Of a DNA stretch of 64,000 nucleotides, positions 20,421-28,778 are shown piece after piece. The stretch spans positions 1 through 64,000 of the forward strand of contig JAJZET010000093.1 of the NCBI GenBank assembly GCA_021805685.1, read 5' to 3'. The translations under genes were made by a program, and so were the position numbers. This stretch comes from Pseudomonadota bacterium (lineage in GTDB: Bacteria > Pseudomonadota > Gammaproteobacteria > Xanthomonadales > Rhodanobacteraceae). The notes under the pieces are model-generated. The model worked only from the letters and a program-made list of their open reading frames with translations, was not told the DNA's origin and made no database searches. Position 1 is the stretch's first letter. Every line of letters starts with the position of its first letter.

Positions 20421-20486
20421 GGATACGGTCGGCCGTGCAACGGTTGCAGGCGTCCGCTTGCAACCGTTCGGTCGATGCGCGTATCC
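20421..20486. promoter_or_regulatory. paired divergent ECF-type promoters forming a 66-bp dyad
   Basis: Plus arm TGCAACCGTTCGGTCGATGCGCGTATCC (20459-20486); minus arm TGCAACCGTTGCACGGCCGACCGTATCC (20448-20421): identical 10-bp and 7-bp ends, same N11 spacing. AAC -35 core and CGTA -10 are ECF-like. Confidence 0.7.
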
Positions 20487-20494
20487 CTTGCGGG

Positions 20495-21073
20495 ATGGAA
20501 GGTGCCCCCGACAACCCGGACCGCGAACTGGTCGAGGCCGTGCTGGCCAACCGGCCGGGCGCGTTCGAGCGCCTGGTGCGCGAGCACCAGGGGCTGTGCT
20601 GGCACATCATCCAGCGCATGGTGCGCAACCCCGAGGACGCGCGCGAGCTGTGCCAGGACACCTTCCTGCGCGTGCACCAGTGCCTGCACCAGTACCGCGG
20701 CGAGAGTGCGCTGAAATCCTGGATCGGGCGCGTGGCTTACACCATCGCCCTGCGCCACCTGCAGCACAAACGCATCCCGCTGGCCGAGGGGCACGACGAG
20801 GAGGGCGCTTCGCTGGTCGAAGGCGTCGCCGACGAGTTCGACCTGGAGGCTGCCTGCGCGGACGAGGAAATCGCCGCGCACCTGCACGCGGCGATCGAGG
20901 CGCTGCCGCCCCTGCAGCGCACGGTGCTGACCCTGTACTACCTCGAGGAAAACTCCATCCCCGAGATCGCCCACATCACCGGGCTGGCCAGCGGTACCAT
21001 CAAGAGCCACTTGTTCCGCTCACGCCTGCGCCTGCGCGAGGCGCTGGAAAACCGGACAGGAGTTACAGCATGA
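20495..21073 (+). CDS. RNA polymerase ECF-type sigma factor
   Basis: DRELVEAVLANRPGAFERLVREHQGLCWHIIQRMVRNPEDARELCQDTFLRVHQCLHQYRGESALKSWIGRVAYTIALRHL; region 4 PPLQRTVLTLYYLEENSIPEIAHITGLASGTIKSHLFRSRLRLREAL. Confidence 0.94.
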   Translation: MEGAPDNPDRELVEAVLANRPGAFERLVREHQGLCWHIIQRMVRNPEDARELCQDTFLRVHQCLHQYRGESALKSWIGRVAYTIALRHLQHKRIPLAEGHDEEGASLVEGVADEFDLEAACADEEIAAHLHAAIEALPPLQRTVLTLYYLEENSIPEIAHITGLASGTIKSHLFRSRLRLREALENRTGVTA

Positions 21074-21546
21074 ACCACGACCTTCCTCCCTTCGACGACG
21101 CTCCCTTTGAAAGCCCCGCGCAGGAGCGCGAATGGCAGGCGCAGGAGCGCGCGCTGCGGGCCGAGCGCCTTGGCCTCGATCCGTCGAACGGCGACGGCCG
21201 CGTGCGCCGCTACCGCCTGCTGGCGCGCACCTTGCGCGAACCCCTGCCCGATGCGCTGCCGGCGGACTTCGCGCGGCAGATGGCGGCGCGGGTCGCCGCC
21301 GCACCGGCGCATGAACCGGCTGCGGAATCGCGCTTCGAATGGGTGCCCACGACCGCCTTGATCGCGGTGCTGGCCGTGTCGGCCGGCGTGGTGACCGTGC
21401 TCTACGGCGATGCCTGGCTGCCCACCTTCCGCCAGCTGCTGCCGCCCCCGGGCACGCCAGCCCTGCAATGGCTGCTGGCGCTGGGTGCCTGCATGGCCGC
21501 GACCTGGCTGCTCGGCCTGCGGCCGGTGCATCGCCCGGCACACTGA
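21070..21546 (+). CDS. putative anti-sigma factor / membrane protein
   Basis: ATGA overlap with the sigma gene; soluble N-terminus then two TM segments (TTALIAVLAVSAGVVTVLYG; WLLALGACMAATWLLGL). Confidence 0.7.
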   Translation: MNHDLPPFDDAPFESPAQEREWQAQERALRAERLGLDPSNGDGRVRRYRLLARTLREPLPDALPADFARQMAARVAAAPAHEPAAESRFEWVPTTALIAVLAVSAGVVTVLYGDAWLPTFRQLLPPPGTPALQWLLALGACMAATWLLGLRPVHRPAH

Positions 21547-21632
21547 GCGATCCGCCACGGGGCGGGGCCAGACCGCGGAAGGCACCCGCGAATCTGCGAA
21601 AATCCGCCGTCTCGCCTTGCCAAGCCTTGCCG

Positions 21633-23258
21633 ATGCTCCGCCTTACCGACCTCAAGCTGCCGCTGGACCACCCCGCGGACGCCCTGCCCGCCGCCATCCG
21701 CGCCAAGCTCGGCATCAAGCCCGCGGCCTTGCGCGGCTTCAGCGTGTTCCGCCGCGGCTACGACGCGCGCAAGCGTGGCGCCATCGCGCTGATCTACACG
21801 GTGGACGTGGACGTGGCCGACGAGGCCGCGCTGCTCGCACGCCATACCGATGACCGCCACGTGCAGCCTACGCCGGATACCGGCTACCACTTCGTGGCGC
21901 GGGCGCCGGCGCAGCTGGAACATCGGCCCATCGTGATCGGCTTCGGCCCCTGCGGCATCTTCGCCGCGCTGATCCTGGCGCAATCGGGCTTCCGTCCCAT
22001 CGTGCTGGAACGCGGCAAGGCGGTACGCGAGCGCACCCAGGACACCTGGGACCTGTGGCGCAAGCGCAACCTGCACCCCGACTCCAACGTGCAGTTCGGC
22101 GAAGGCGGCGCGGGCACCTTCTCCGACGGCAAGCTGTACAGCCAGATCCGCGACCCGAAACACCACGGCCGCAAGGTGCTGGCCGAGTTCGTCAAGGCCG
22201 GCGCGCCGGAGGAAATCCTCTACGTCAGCAAGCCGCACATCGGCACGTTCCGGCTGGTGACGATGGTGGAGAACATGCGCGGCACCATCGAGGCGCTCGG
22301 CGGCGAGATCCGTTTCGGCCAGCGCGTGGACGACCTGCTGGTGGAAACCGACGCGCAGGGCGAACGCCACGTGCGCGGCGTGCGACTCGCCGACGGCGGC
22401 GAGCTGCGCAGCGACCACGTGGTGCTGGCGCTGGGCCACAGCGCGCGCGACACGTTCGCCATGCTGCACGCGCGCGGCGTCTACGTGGAGGCGAAGCCGT
22501 TCTCGATCGGCTTCCGCATCGAGCACCCGCAGTCGCTGATCGACCAGGGCCGCTTCGGCCCGCAGGCCGGCCACCCGATCCTGGGCGCGGCGGACTACAA
22601 ACTGGTGCACCACGGCACCGACGGCCGCTCGGTGTACAGCTTCTGCATGTGCCCCGGCGGCACCGTGGTGGCCGCCACCAGCGAGCCGGAGCGCGTGGTT
22701 ACCAACGGCATGAGCCAGTACTCGCGCAACGAACGCAATGCCAACGCGGCGATCGTCTGCGACATCACGCCCGCCGATTACGCGCCGTATGGCGAAGGCC
22801 CGCTGGCCGGCATCGCGCTGCAGCGGCACTGGGAGTCCAACGCATTCCGCCTGGGCGGCGGCGACTACAGCGCGCCGGGCCAGCGCGTGGGCGATTTCCT
22901 CGCCGGGCGGCCTTCGCGCGCGCTGGGCGACGTGCTGCCCTCGTACAAGCCGGGCGTGCAGCTCACCGATCTCTCCACCGCGCTGCCCGACTACGCGGTG
23001 GCGGCGATCCGCGCCGCGATCCCCGCGTTCGACCGCCAGATCCGCGGCTACGCGCTGCCCGACGCCATGCTCACCGGCGTGGAGACGCGCACCTCGTCGC
23101 CGGTGCGCGTCCGCCGCAACGACGACGACCTGCAGAGCCTCAACACCCGCGGGCTGTATCCGGCCGGCGAAGGTGCCGGCTATGCCGGCGGCATCCTGTC
23201 CGCGGCAGTGGACGGCATCCGCGTGGCGGAGGCGGTGGCGCTGTCGATCGCCGGCTGA
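21633..23258 (+). CDS. FAD-dependent dehydrogenase family protein
   Basis: IVIGFGPCGIFAALILAQSGFRPIVLERG; FGEGGAGTFSDGKLYSQIRDPKHHGRKVLAEFVKAGAPEEILYVSKPHIGT; C-terminal GLYPAGEGAGYAGGILSAAVDGIRVAEAV. Confidence 0.92.
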   Translation: MLRLTDLKLPLDHPADALPAAIRAKLGIKPAALRGFSVFRRGYDARKRGAIALIYTVDVDVADEAALLARHTDDRHVQPTPDTGYHFVARAPAQLEHRPIVIGFGPCGIFAALILAQSGFRPIVLERGKAVRERTQDTWDLWRKRNLHPDSNVQFGEGGAGTFSDGKLYSQIRDPKHHGRKVLAEFVKAGAPEEILYVSKPHIGTFRLVTMVENMRGTIEALGGEIRFGQRVDDLLVETDAQGERHVRGVRLADGGELRSDHVVLALGHSARDTFAMLHARGVYVEAKPFSIGFRIEHPQSLIDQGRFGPQAGHPILGAADYKLVHHGTDGRSVYSFCMCPGGTVVAATSEPERVVTNGMSQYSRNERNANAAIVCDITPADYAPYGEGPLAGIALQRHWESNAFRLGGGDYSAPGQRVGDFLAGRPSRALGDVLPSYKPGVQLTDLSTALPDYAVAAIRAAIPAFDRQIRGYALPDAMLTGVETRTSSPVRVRRNDDDLQSLNTRGLYPAGEGAGYAGGILSAAVDGIRVAEAVALSIAG

Positions 23259-23289
23259 AGGTCCTGGCGGAGCGAACTCTTGCCCGCCT

Positions 23290-23915
23290 ATGCCGGGCAG
23301 AGGCGCAACCGTGTTTTGGTTCGGTGGTTTTGGAGCTGCTGCGGCAGCCGGGGTGAGGCCTTCGCAACGTCGGGTGTTTTTTGCCCAGACGACAAAACGC
23401 TTTCGTGCGGCTACTGCTCGGGACAAAGCGGTTTCGTCCACCTGCCGGTGGCCGAGCTACTTTCTCTTTGCGTGCTCAAAGAGCACCCCGAGGCGGCGCT
23501 CTCCGGGCCTCCTGCCCTGCGAGTGCGTGAGGCGGTGTCCGGCTTTTCGGCCGGGCTCCTGCCCGGTCGAAAAGGCGAGAACCCTCCCTGGCCTCGCCCG
23601 CTGCGCGGCCTGATCGCCCCCACCTCACCGCCGCCCAGCGGCCCCGAAACAGCAGCGCGCCTCCAGCGCGCAGAAGCAAAAAGCAAAGCTAAGGTGCCGG
23701 CAATGCCAAAGCCAATGCGGTGCACCGAGCCGCGAGGCTCTGCTCCCCTCAGTTCCCAGATACGGCGTGGCGTGGCCGCACCGTCTATCGCACAGGCGGG
23801 AGTCGTTCCGACGTCCTCAACACGGCTTGCTTGTAGTCGCGGCGTATCCAACCAGGCCTTCTCTTTGGGCCACCTTAGCTCTGGGCTGCCGATAAACCGA
23901 ACGCGCAGGGTCATC
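23290..23915. repeat. candidate dispersed intergenic element, no convincing CDS
   Basis: About 0.6 kb between two well-defined genes with implausible ORFs on both strands; composition (CTTTCTCTTTGCGTGCTCAAAGAG, GCAAAAAGCAAAGC) resembles intergenic filler recalled from Xanthomonadales genomes. Confidence 0.35.
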
Positions 23916-23921
23916 GCCTAA

Positions 23922-23949
23922 GAAAAAGCCCGCCTTGCGGCGGGCCTTT
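23922..23949 (-). terminator. Rho-independent terminator of speD
   Basis: GCCCGCC-TTGC-GGCGGGC (23928-23945) followed on the minus strand by TTTTTC. Confidence 0.88.
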
Positions 23950-23951
23950 CG

Positions 23952-24737
23952 TCACATCAGGTTGCGGCCGTGGAACAGCTCCTCGATCTCGCGGCGCAGC
24001 AGCGACTCGATGCGCTGGCGCTCCTTGAACGAGAGGTCGTCGGCGTGGGCGTCGAACAGGTAGGTGTCGAGGTCGAAGTCCTTCACGTGCATCTTCGTGT
24101 GGAAGATGTTTTCCTGGTACACGTTGACGTCGAACATCTCGTACTTCTGGCGGATGTGGCGCGCCAGGTAGTCCTGCACCGAGTTGATCTTGTGGTCGAT
24201 GAAGTGCTTCTTGCCCTTCACGTCGCGGGTGAAGCCGCGCACGCGGTAGTCGCACACCACGATGTCCGACTCGAAGCTGTCGATCAGGTAATTCAGCGCT
24301 TTCAGCGGCGAGATCACGCCGCAGGTGGCCACGTCGATGTCCGCGCGGAATGTCGCGATGCCATTGTGCGGGTGCGTTTCGGGGTAGGTGTGGACGGTGA
24401 TGTGGCTCTTGTCCATGTGCGCCACGACGGCGCCGGAGATGGTGTCGCGCCCCAGCTTCTCGACCACCGGCTCCTCGGAGATCAGGATGGTCACCGAGGC
24501 GCCCTGCGGGTCGTAGTCCTGGCGGGCCACGTTCAGGATGTTCGCGCCGATGATTTCGGCCACGTCGGTGAGGATCTGGGTGAGGCGATCGGCGTCGTAC
24601 TGTTCGTCGATGTACTCAATGTAGCGCTGGCGCTGCTCTTCCGACACCGCGTAGCAGATGTCGTAGATGTTGAAGCTCAAGGCCTTGGTGAGGTTGTTGA
24701 AACCCTGCAGGCGCAGGCGGGGAAGCGGCTTGACCAC
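23952..24737 (-). CDS. speD: S-adenosylmethionine decarboxylase proenzyme
   Basis: [69 protein letters not shown]. Confidence 0.96.
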   Translation of the reverse strand: MVKPLPRLRLQGFNNLTKALSFNIYDICYAVSEEQRQRYIEYIDEQYDADRLTQILTDVAEIIGANILNVARQDYDPQGASVTILISEEPVVEKLGRDTISGAVVAHMDKSHITVHTYPETHPHNGIATFRADIDVATCGVISPLKALNYLIDSFESDIVVCDYRVRGFTRDVKGKKHFIDHKINSVQDYLARHIRQKYEMFDVNVYQENIFHTKMHVKDFDLDTYLFDAHADDLSFKERQRIESLLRREIEELFHGRNLM

Positions 24738-24989
24738 GGCGACTCTCCATGACCGGATCGACGGTCAGCAGGATGAGGCGGGTTAGCAGCAAGGGTCCCC
24801 GCGGGAATTCGGACCATGGGGACCCTTGTCTCCCGTGACCCGGTGAACGCCCCGACCATAGGTACGCGAGCGAAAGACTGCGAAGTATGCGGCAAAATTG
24901 CCGAAAACAGAACCTCCGTCAATCCGCTCGCGTTTGCCATAATGGGGAACGCGGGGGTGGAACCACCCCACTGAGGGGAAACCAGCACA

Positions 24990-25685
24990 GTGGCGCTACT
25001 CAAATACCAGCTGCAACAGGCTTTCGAGCGTTCCCAGGCGCCGTTGGCCTTCGCCCCGGATCCGGCCTCGATGGAGCGCTTCCTGGCGCTCTGCCACCGC
25101 CGCCGCTACCCGAGCAAGACCGCGATCATCCGCCCCGGCGACCCGGCCAACACGCTTTACTACGTGATCGACGGCTCGCTGGCGGTATGCACCGAGGACG
25201 AGCAAGGCCGCGAGCTGATCCTCGCCTACATCAATCGCGGCCAGTTCATCGGCGAAATGGGCCTGTTCGTGGAGCAGGCGCAGCGCGAGTCGGTGGTACG
25301 CACGCGCAGCGTGTGCGAGATGGCCGAGGTCAGCTACGAACGCCTGTTCACGCTGATGAAGGGCCCGCTGGCCGAGGAATGCCCGAAGATCCTGTTCGCC
25401 ATCGGCTCCCAGCTCACCCACCGCCTGCTGCGCACCTCGCGCCAGGTGAGCCGCATGGCCTTCATGGACGTCACCAGCCGCATCTCGCGCACCTTGCTCG
25501 ACCTGTGCGAGGAGCCGGACGCGATGAGCCACCCCGAAGGCACGCAGATCCGCATCTCGCGCCAGGAAGTGAGCCGCATCGTGGGTTGTTCGCGCGAAAT
25601 GGTCGGCCGCGTGCTCAAGCAGCTCGAGGAGCAGGGCATGATCGACGTCTCGGGCAAGACCATCGTGGTGCGCGGCACGCGCTGA
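24990..25685 (+). CDS. clp: CRP/FNR-family regulator, Clp-like
   Basis: GTG start; cNMP-binding fold (IIRPGDPANTLYYVIDGSLAVCTEDEQGRELILAYINRGQFIGEMGLF) and HTH ISRQEVSRIVGCSREMVGRVLKQLEEQGMI; next to speD as in Xanthomonas. Confidence 0.93.
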   Translation: MALLKYQLQQAFERSQAPLAFAPDPASMERFLALCHRRRYPSKTAIIRPGDPANTLYYVIDGSLAVCTEDEQGRELILAYINRGQFIGEMGLFVEQAQRESVVRTRSVCEMAEVSYERLFTLMKGPLAEECPKILFAIGSQLTHRLLRTSRQVSRMAFMDVTSRISRTLLDLCEEPDAMSHPEGTQIRISRQEVSRIVGCSREMVGRVLKQLEEQGMIDVSGKTIVVRGTR

Positions 25686-25709
25686 AGCCCGCCGCCGCAC
25701 CCGGAGAAC

Positions 25710-25733
25710 CCCGCAGCGCGACCGCGCTGCGGG
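25710..25733. terminator. hairpin between convergent clp and GGDEF/EAL genes
   Basis: CCCGCAGCGC-GACC-GCGCTGCGGG, perfect 10-bp stem; no clear U-tract. Confidence 0.5.
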
Positions 25734-25757
25734 CCATCTGTCTGCAGCGCAGCGGCG

Positions 25758-28667
25758 TCAACCGCAAGGCTCCGTCGCTGGCCGCCCCCGCAGGAAACCC
25801 TGCCCGAGCTCGCAGCCCATCGCCAGCAACGCGTCGCGCTGCGCCTCCGTCTCGATGCCCTCGGCGATCACCCCGATGCCCAGCGCCCGAGCCAGGGCGA
25901 GGATCGCCACCACCACCGTGTTGGCGCCGACGGCGTCGGCCGAATCCAGTTCGCGCACGAATACCTGGTCGATCTTCAGCCTGCCCAGCGGCAGCGAATG
26001 CAGATAGCTCAGCGAGGAGTAGCCCGTGCCGAAATCGTCCAGCGCGGTCTGCACCCCGGCGTCGCGCAGCCGCTCCAGGGTCTCGCGCACCAGCACCGGA
26101 TCGTCCAGCAGCGCGCCCTCGGTGAGTTCGATCAGCAGGCGCTCCGGCGGCAACCCGCTGCGCGCCAGCTGCTGCAGCAGGCGACGGTCGAAATCCGCAT
26201 GGCGCAGGTGCAGCGGCGAGACATTGATGGTCACGAAACCGGCGCCACCGTCCGGTCGCGCCATGCGTTCGCAGACCATGCCGTACATCTGCCAGTCGAT
26301 GGCCTCCAGTTGGCCGCAGTCGTGCGCCACACGCACGAAATCGCCCGGCGGCAACAGCCCGCGGCGCGGATGGTTCCAGCGCAGCAAAGCCTCGTGGCCC
26401 ACCACCTCACCGCTGTCCAGCCGAAAGATCGGCTGGTAGTACGGCGTGAACTCGCCATGCTGCAGGGCGTGCCGCAACTCGACCTCCAGCGCCAGCTCGT
26501 CCACCGCATTGCGCGCCATCGTCTCGTCGAACATCGCGTAACGGCCTCGCCCCATCTGCTTGGCGCGATAGAGCGCGATGTCGGCGTCGCGCAGCAGCGC
26601 GTCGGCCCGCTCGTGGCGCCCGGCGATCGCGATGCCCACGCTCGCCGAGGGCTCGAGTTCGCGCCCGCCGATGGATAACGACTGGCGCAGCGCGTGCAGC
26701 ACGCCCTGCGCCATGCGTTCGGCCACCACCGGCTCGACCACGGCGTCCAGCAAGATCGCGAACTCGTCGCCGGCCAGCCGCGCCACCACGTCCGGTGCGA
26801 CCACGCAGGCGCGCAGGCGGTTCGCCACGGCCTGCAGGAAAGCATCGCCGGCCAGGTGGCCCAGGCTGTCGTTGATCACCTTGAAGCGGTCCACGTCCAG
26901 GTACAGCAGCGCACAGGGCGCGCCCGCCGACAGCCGCGCCAGTCGCTCGCCCAACCGTTCGCGCAGGAAGCCACGGTTCGGCAGGCCGGTGAGTGGATCG
27001 TGCATCACCTCGTGGCGCAATTGCCGCTGGATCTGCTCGCGCTCGGCGATCTGCTCGCGCAGTTCGCGGGTGCGTTCCTCCACCCGGTGCTCCAGCTGCA
27101 GGTTGGCCTGCAGCAGTGCGGCAGCGGCGCGGCGGCGCTGGATGCTGTTGGCGATCTGCATCGCGGCGAAGCTGAGCAGCTCCTGGTCCGCGATGCCGAA
27201 ATAGGTCTCGTCGACATAGCTCTGCACGGTGACCACGCCGATGACCTTTTCGCCGGTGCGCAGCGGCACGCCCAGCCACGACGAGGACGGCGTGCCGATG
27301 ATGCTGGGCACCACCTCGCCCGCGGCCGCCAGCGCATCGAGCTGGTGCCGGTTGGCCAGCAAGGGTTTGCCGGTGCGCAGCACGTAGGCGGTCACGCCAT
27401 GCTCCATCGGCACGCCGAAGGCGCTCTGCACGCCGGCGTCGACGTAGTACGGGAAGTCCAGCCATTGCCGCTGCTCGTCAAGCAGGGCGATGTAGAAGTT
27501 CGAGGCGTCCAGCAGGCTGCCTACCTCGGCGTGCACGTGACGGTAGAACGCACCTTCGTCGATGTCCGCCGTACCCAGTTCGGCCAGCCGGAACAGTACC
27601 GACTGCAGGCGCTCCGCCCGTTGGCGCTCCTGCACTTCCTCCTGCAACTCGCGGTTGGCGGTGGCCAGCTCGCTGGTGCGCTGTTGCACCCTGCGCTCCA
27701 GTTCGTCCTTGCTCTGCTTGCGCTCCAGCGCGGTGAGCACATGCTGGGCGACGAACTCCAGCACCGCGCGATCCTCGCTGGTGTAGCCGATGCCCGGCCG
27801 GTAGCTCTGCACCACCAGCGCGCCGTGCACCCGACCGTCGCGCAGCATCGGCACGCCCAGCCAGTCCTCGCTGTCCGTGCCGATCACCTCCAGCGGCCCG
27901 CTGGTCTGTGCAGCCAGTTGCTCGGGGCTGCCCATCATCGGCCGGCCGTGCACCAGCAGGTGCCAGGTAAGCGAACCACGCATCGCCTCCAGCGACTCCT
28001 CGCGCACGATGTCGGGACCCTCGACGTCCACCGTGTCGGCGTAATAGAGGAAGCGCGTGGTGCCACGCTCGGCGTCGTGGCGGACGATGTAGAAGTTCTC
28101 CGCGTACATCAGCGTGCCGACGATGCCGTGGATGCCGCGCAGCAGCTCGTCCATGTCGCGGTCGGCGCCGGCGAGGTCGGAAATGGCGAACAGCGCGCGC
28201 TGCAGGTTTTCCGAACGCTCGAGTTGGTCATGCGAATCCCGCAATTCGCCCAGCGCGAGCAATTGCTGCAATTGCCGGCCAGCCAGCGCAAGGCAGGGCG
28301 CCAGCGCCTCGCGCAACCGCTGGCCAACCTGCGCATCCGCCGGCGTCAGCGTCAAGGCGGCGGGCACGCGCGGCGCCAGCCTTATCGCGCATTCGCGGCC
28401 GACCGAAATCGGCGCTTCACGGTCATCATCCGACGCGGACCGAAGCCAGGCTTCCATTCGCGCGTCCGGATCACCACCGGTGGCGCGGCATTCGCCACGT
28501 TCCAGCCACCATACGCGGGCGTTGCTGCATGCCGGACAGCAGCGCACCAGTTCCGCCGTCAAGGCGGCCACCGCCTGCGGCGTGGTCGCACCGATCAACC
28601 GCCCCAACCAGGCCAGTTGATCCGCCTCATTCGGAATCTCAACCTGCGGCCCGTCGAGTCGATTCAT
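25758..28667 (-). CDS. GAF-GAF-GGDEF-EAL protein (c-di-GMP turnover)
   Basis: 969 aa; two GAF-like domains, RLAGDEFAILLD (AGDEF variant), VGHEALLRWNHPRRGLLPPGDFV and DDFGTGYSSLSYLHSLPLGRLKID. Confidence 0.93.
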   Translation of the reverse strand: MNRLDGPQVEIPNEADQLAWLGRLIGATTPQAVAALTAELVRCCPACSNARVWWLERGECRATGGDPDARMEAWLRSASDDDREAPISVGRECAIRLAPRVPAALTLTPADAQVGQRLREALAPCLALAGRQLQQLLALGELRDSHDQLERSENLQRALFAISDLAGADRDMDELLRGIHGIVGTLMYAENFYIVRHDAERGTTRFLYYADTVDVEGPDIVREESLEAMRGSLTWHLLVHGRPMMGSPEQLAAQTSGPLEVIGTDSEDWLGVPMLRDGRVHGALVVQSYRPGIGYTSEDRAVLEFVAQHVLTALERKQSKDELERRVQQRTSELATANRELQEEVQERQRAERLQSVLFRLAELGTADIDEGAFYRHVHAEVGSLLDASNFYIALLDEQRQWLDFPYYVDAGVQSAFGVPMEHGVTAYVLRTGKPLLANRHQLDALAAAGEVVPSIIGTPSSSWLGVPLRTGEKVIGVVTVQSYVDETYFGIADQELLSFAAMQIANSIQRRRAAAALLQANLQLEHRVEERTRELREQIAEREQIQRQLRHEVMHDPLTGLPNRGFLRERLGERLARLSAGAPCALLYLDVDRFKVINDSLGHLAGDAFLQAVANRLRACVVAPDVVARLAGDEFAILLDAVVEPVVAERMAQGVLHALRQSLSIGGRELEPSASVGIAIAGRHERADALLRDADIALYRAKQMGRGRYAMFDETMARNAVDELALEVELRHALQHGEFTPYYQPIFRLDSGEVVGHEALLRWNHPRRGLLPPGDFVRVAHDCGQLEAIDWQMYGMVCERMARPDGGAGFVTINVSPLHLRHADFDRRLLQQLARSGLPPERLLIELTEGALLDDPVLVRETLERLRDAGVQTALDDFGTGYSSLSYLHSLPLGRLKIDQVFVRELDSADAVGANTVVVAILALARALGIGVIAEGIETEAQRDALLAMGCELGQGFLRGRPATEPCG

Positions 28668-28778
28668 GCGCTGACGATTCCCCCTGGGAGCGATGGTAGC
28701 GCGCCGCTACGGTGTCGCCCAGCGTGCCCCGGTGAATTCTCCGCCCACTAGAATGGCCGACTCGCCCCGGATTCCCCC

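Noticed and set aside
23280-23921. 213-aa ORF (and 23411..23914 minus)
   Set aside because: Non-protein-like composition; better treated as an intergenic repeat-like block.
26694-28751. 685-aa plus-strand ORF
   Set aside because: Antisense to the well-supported GGDEF/EAL gene.
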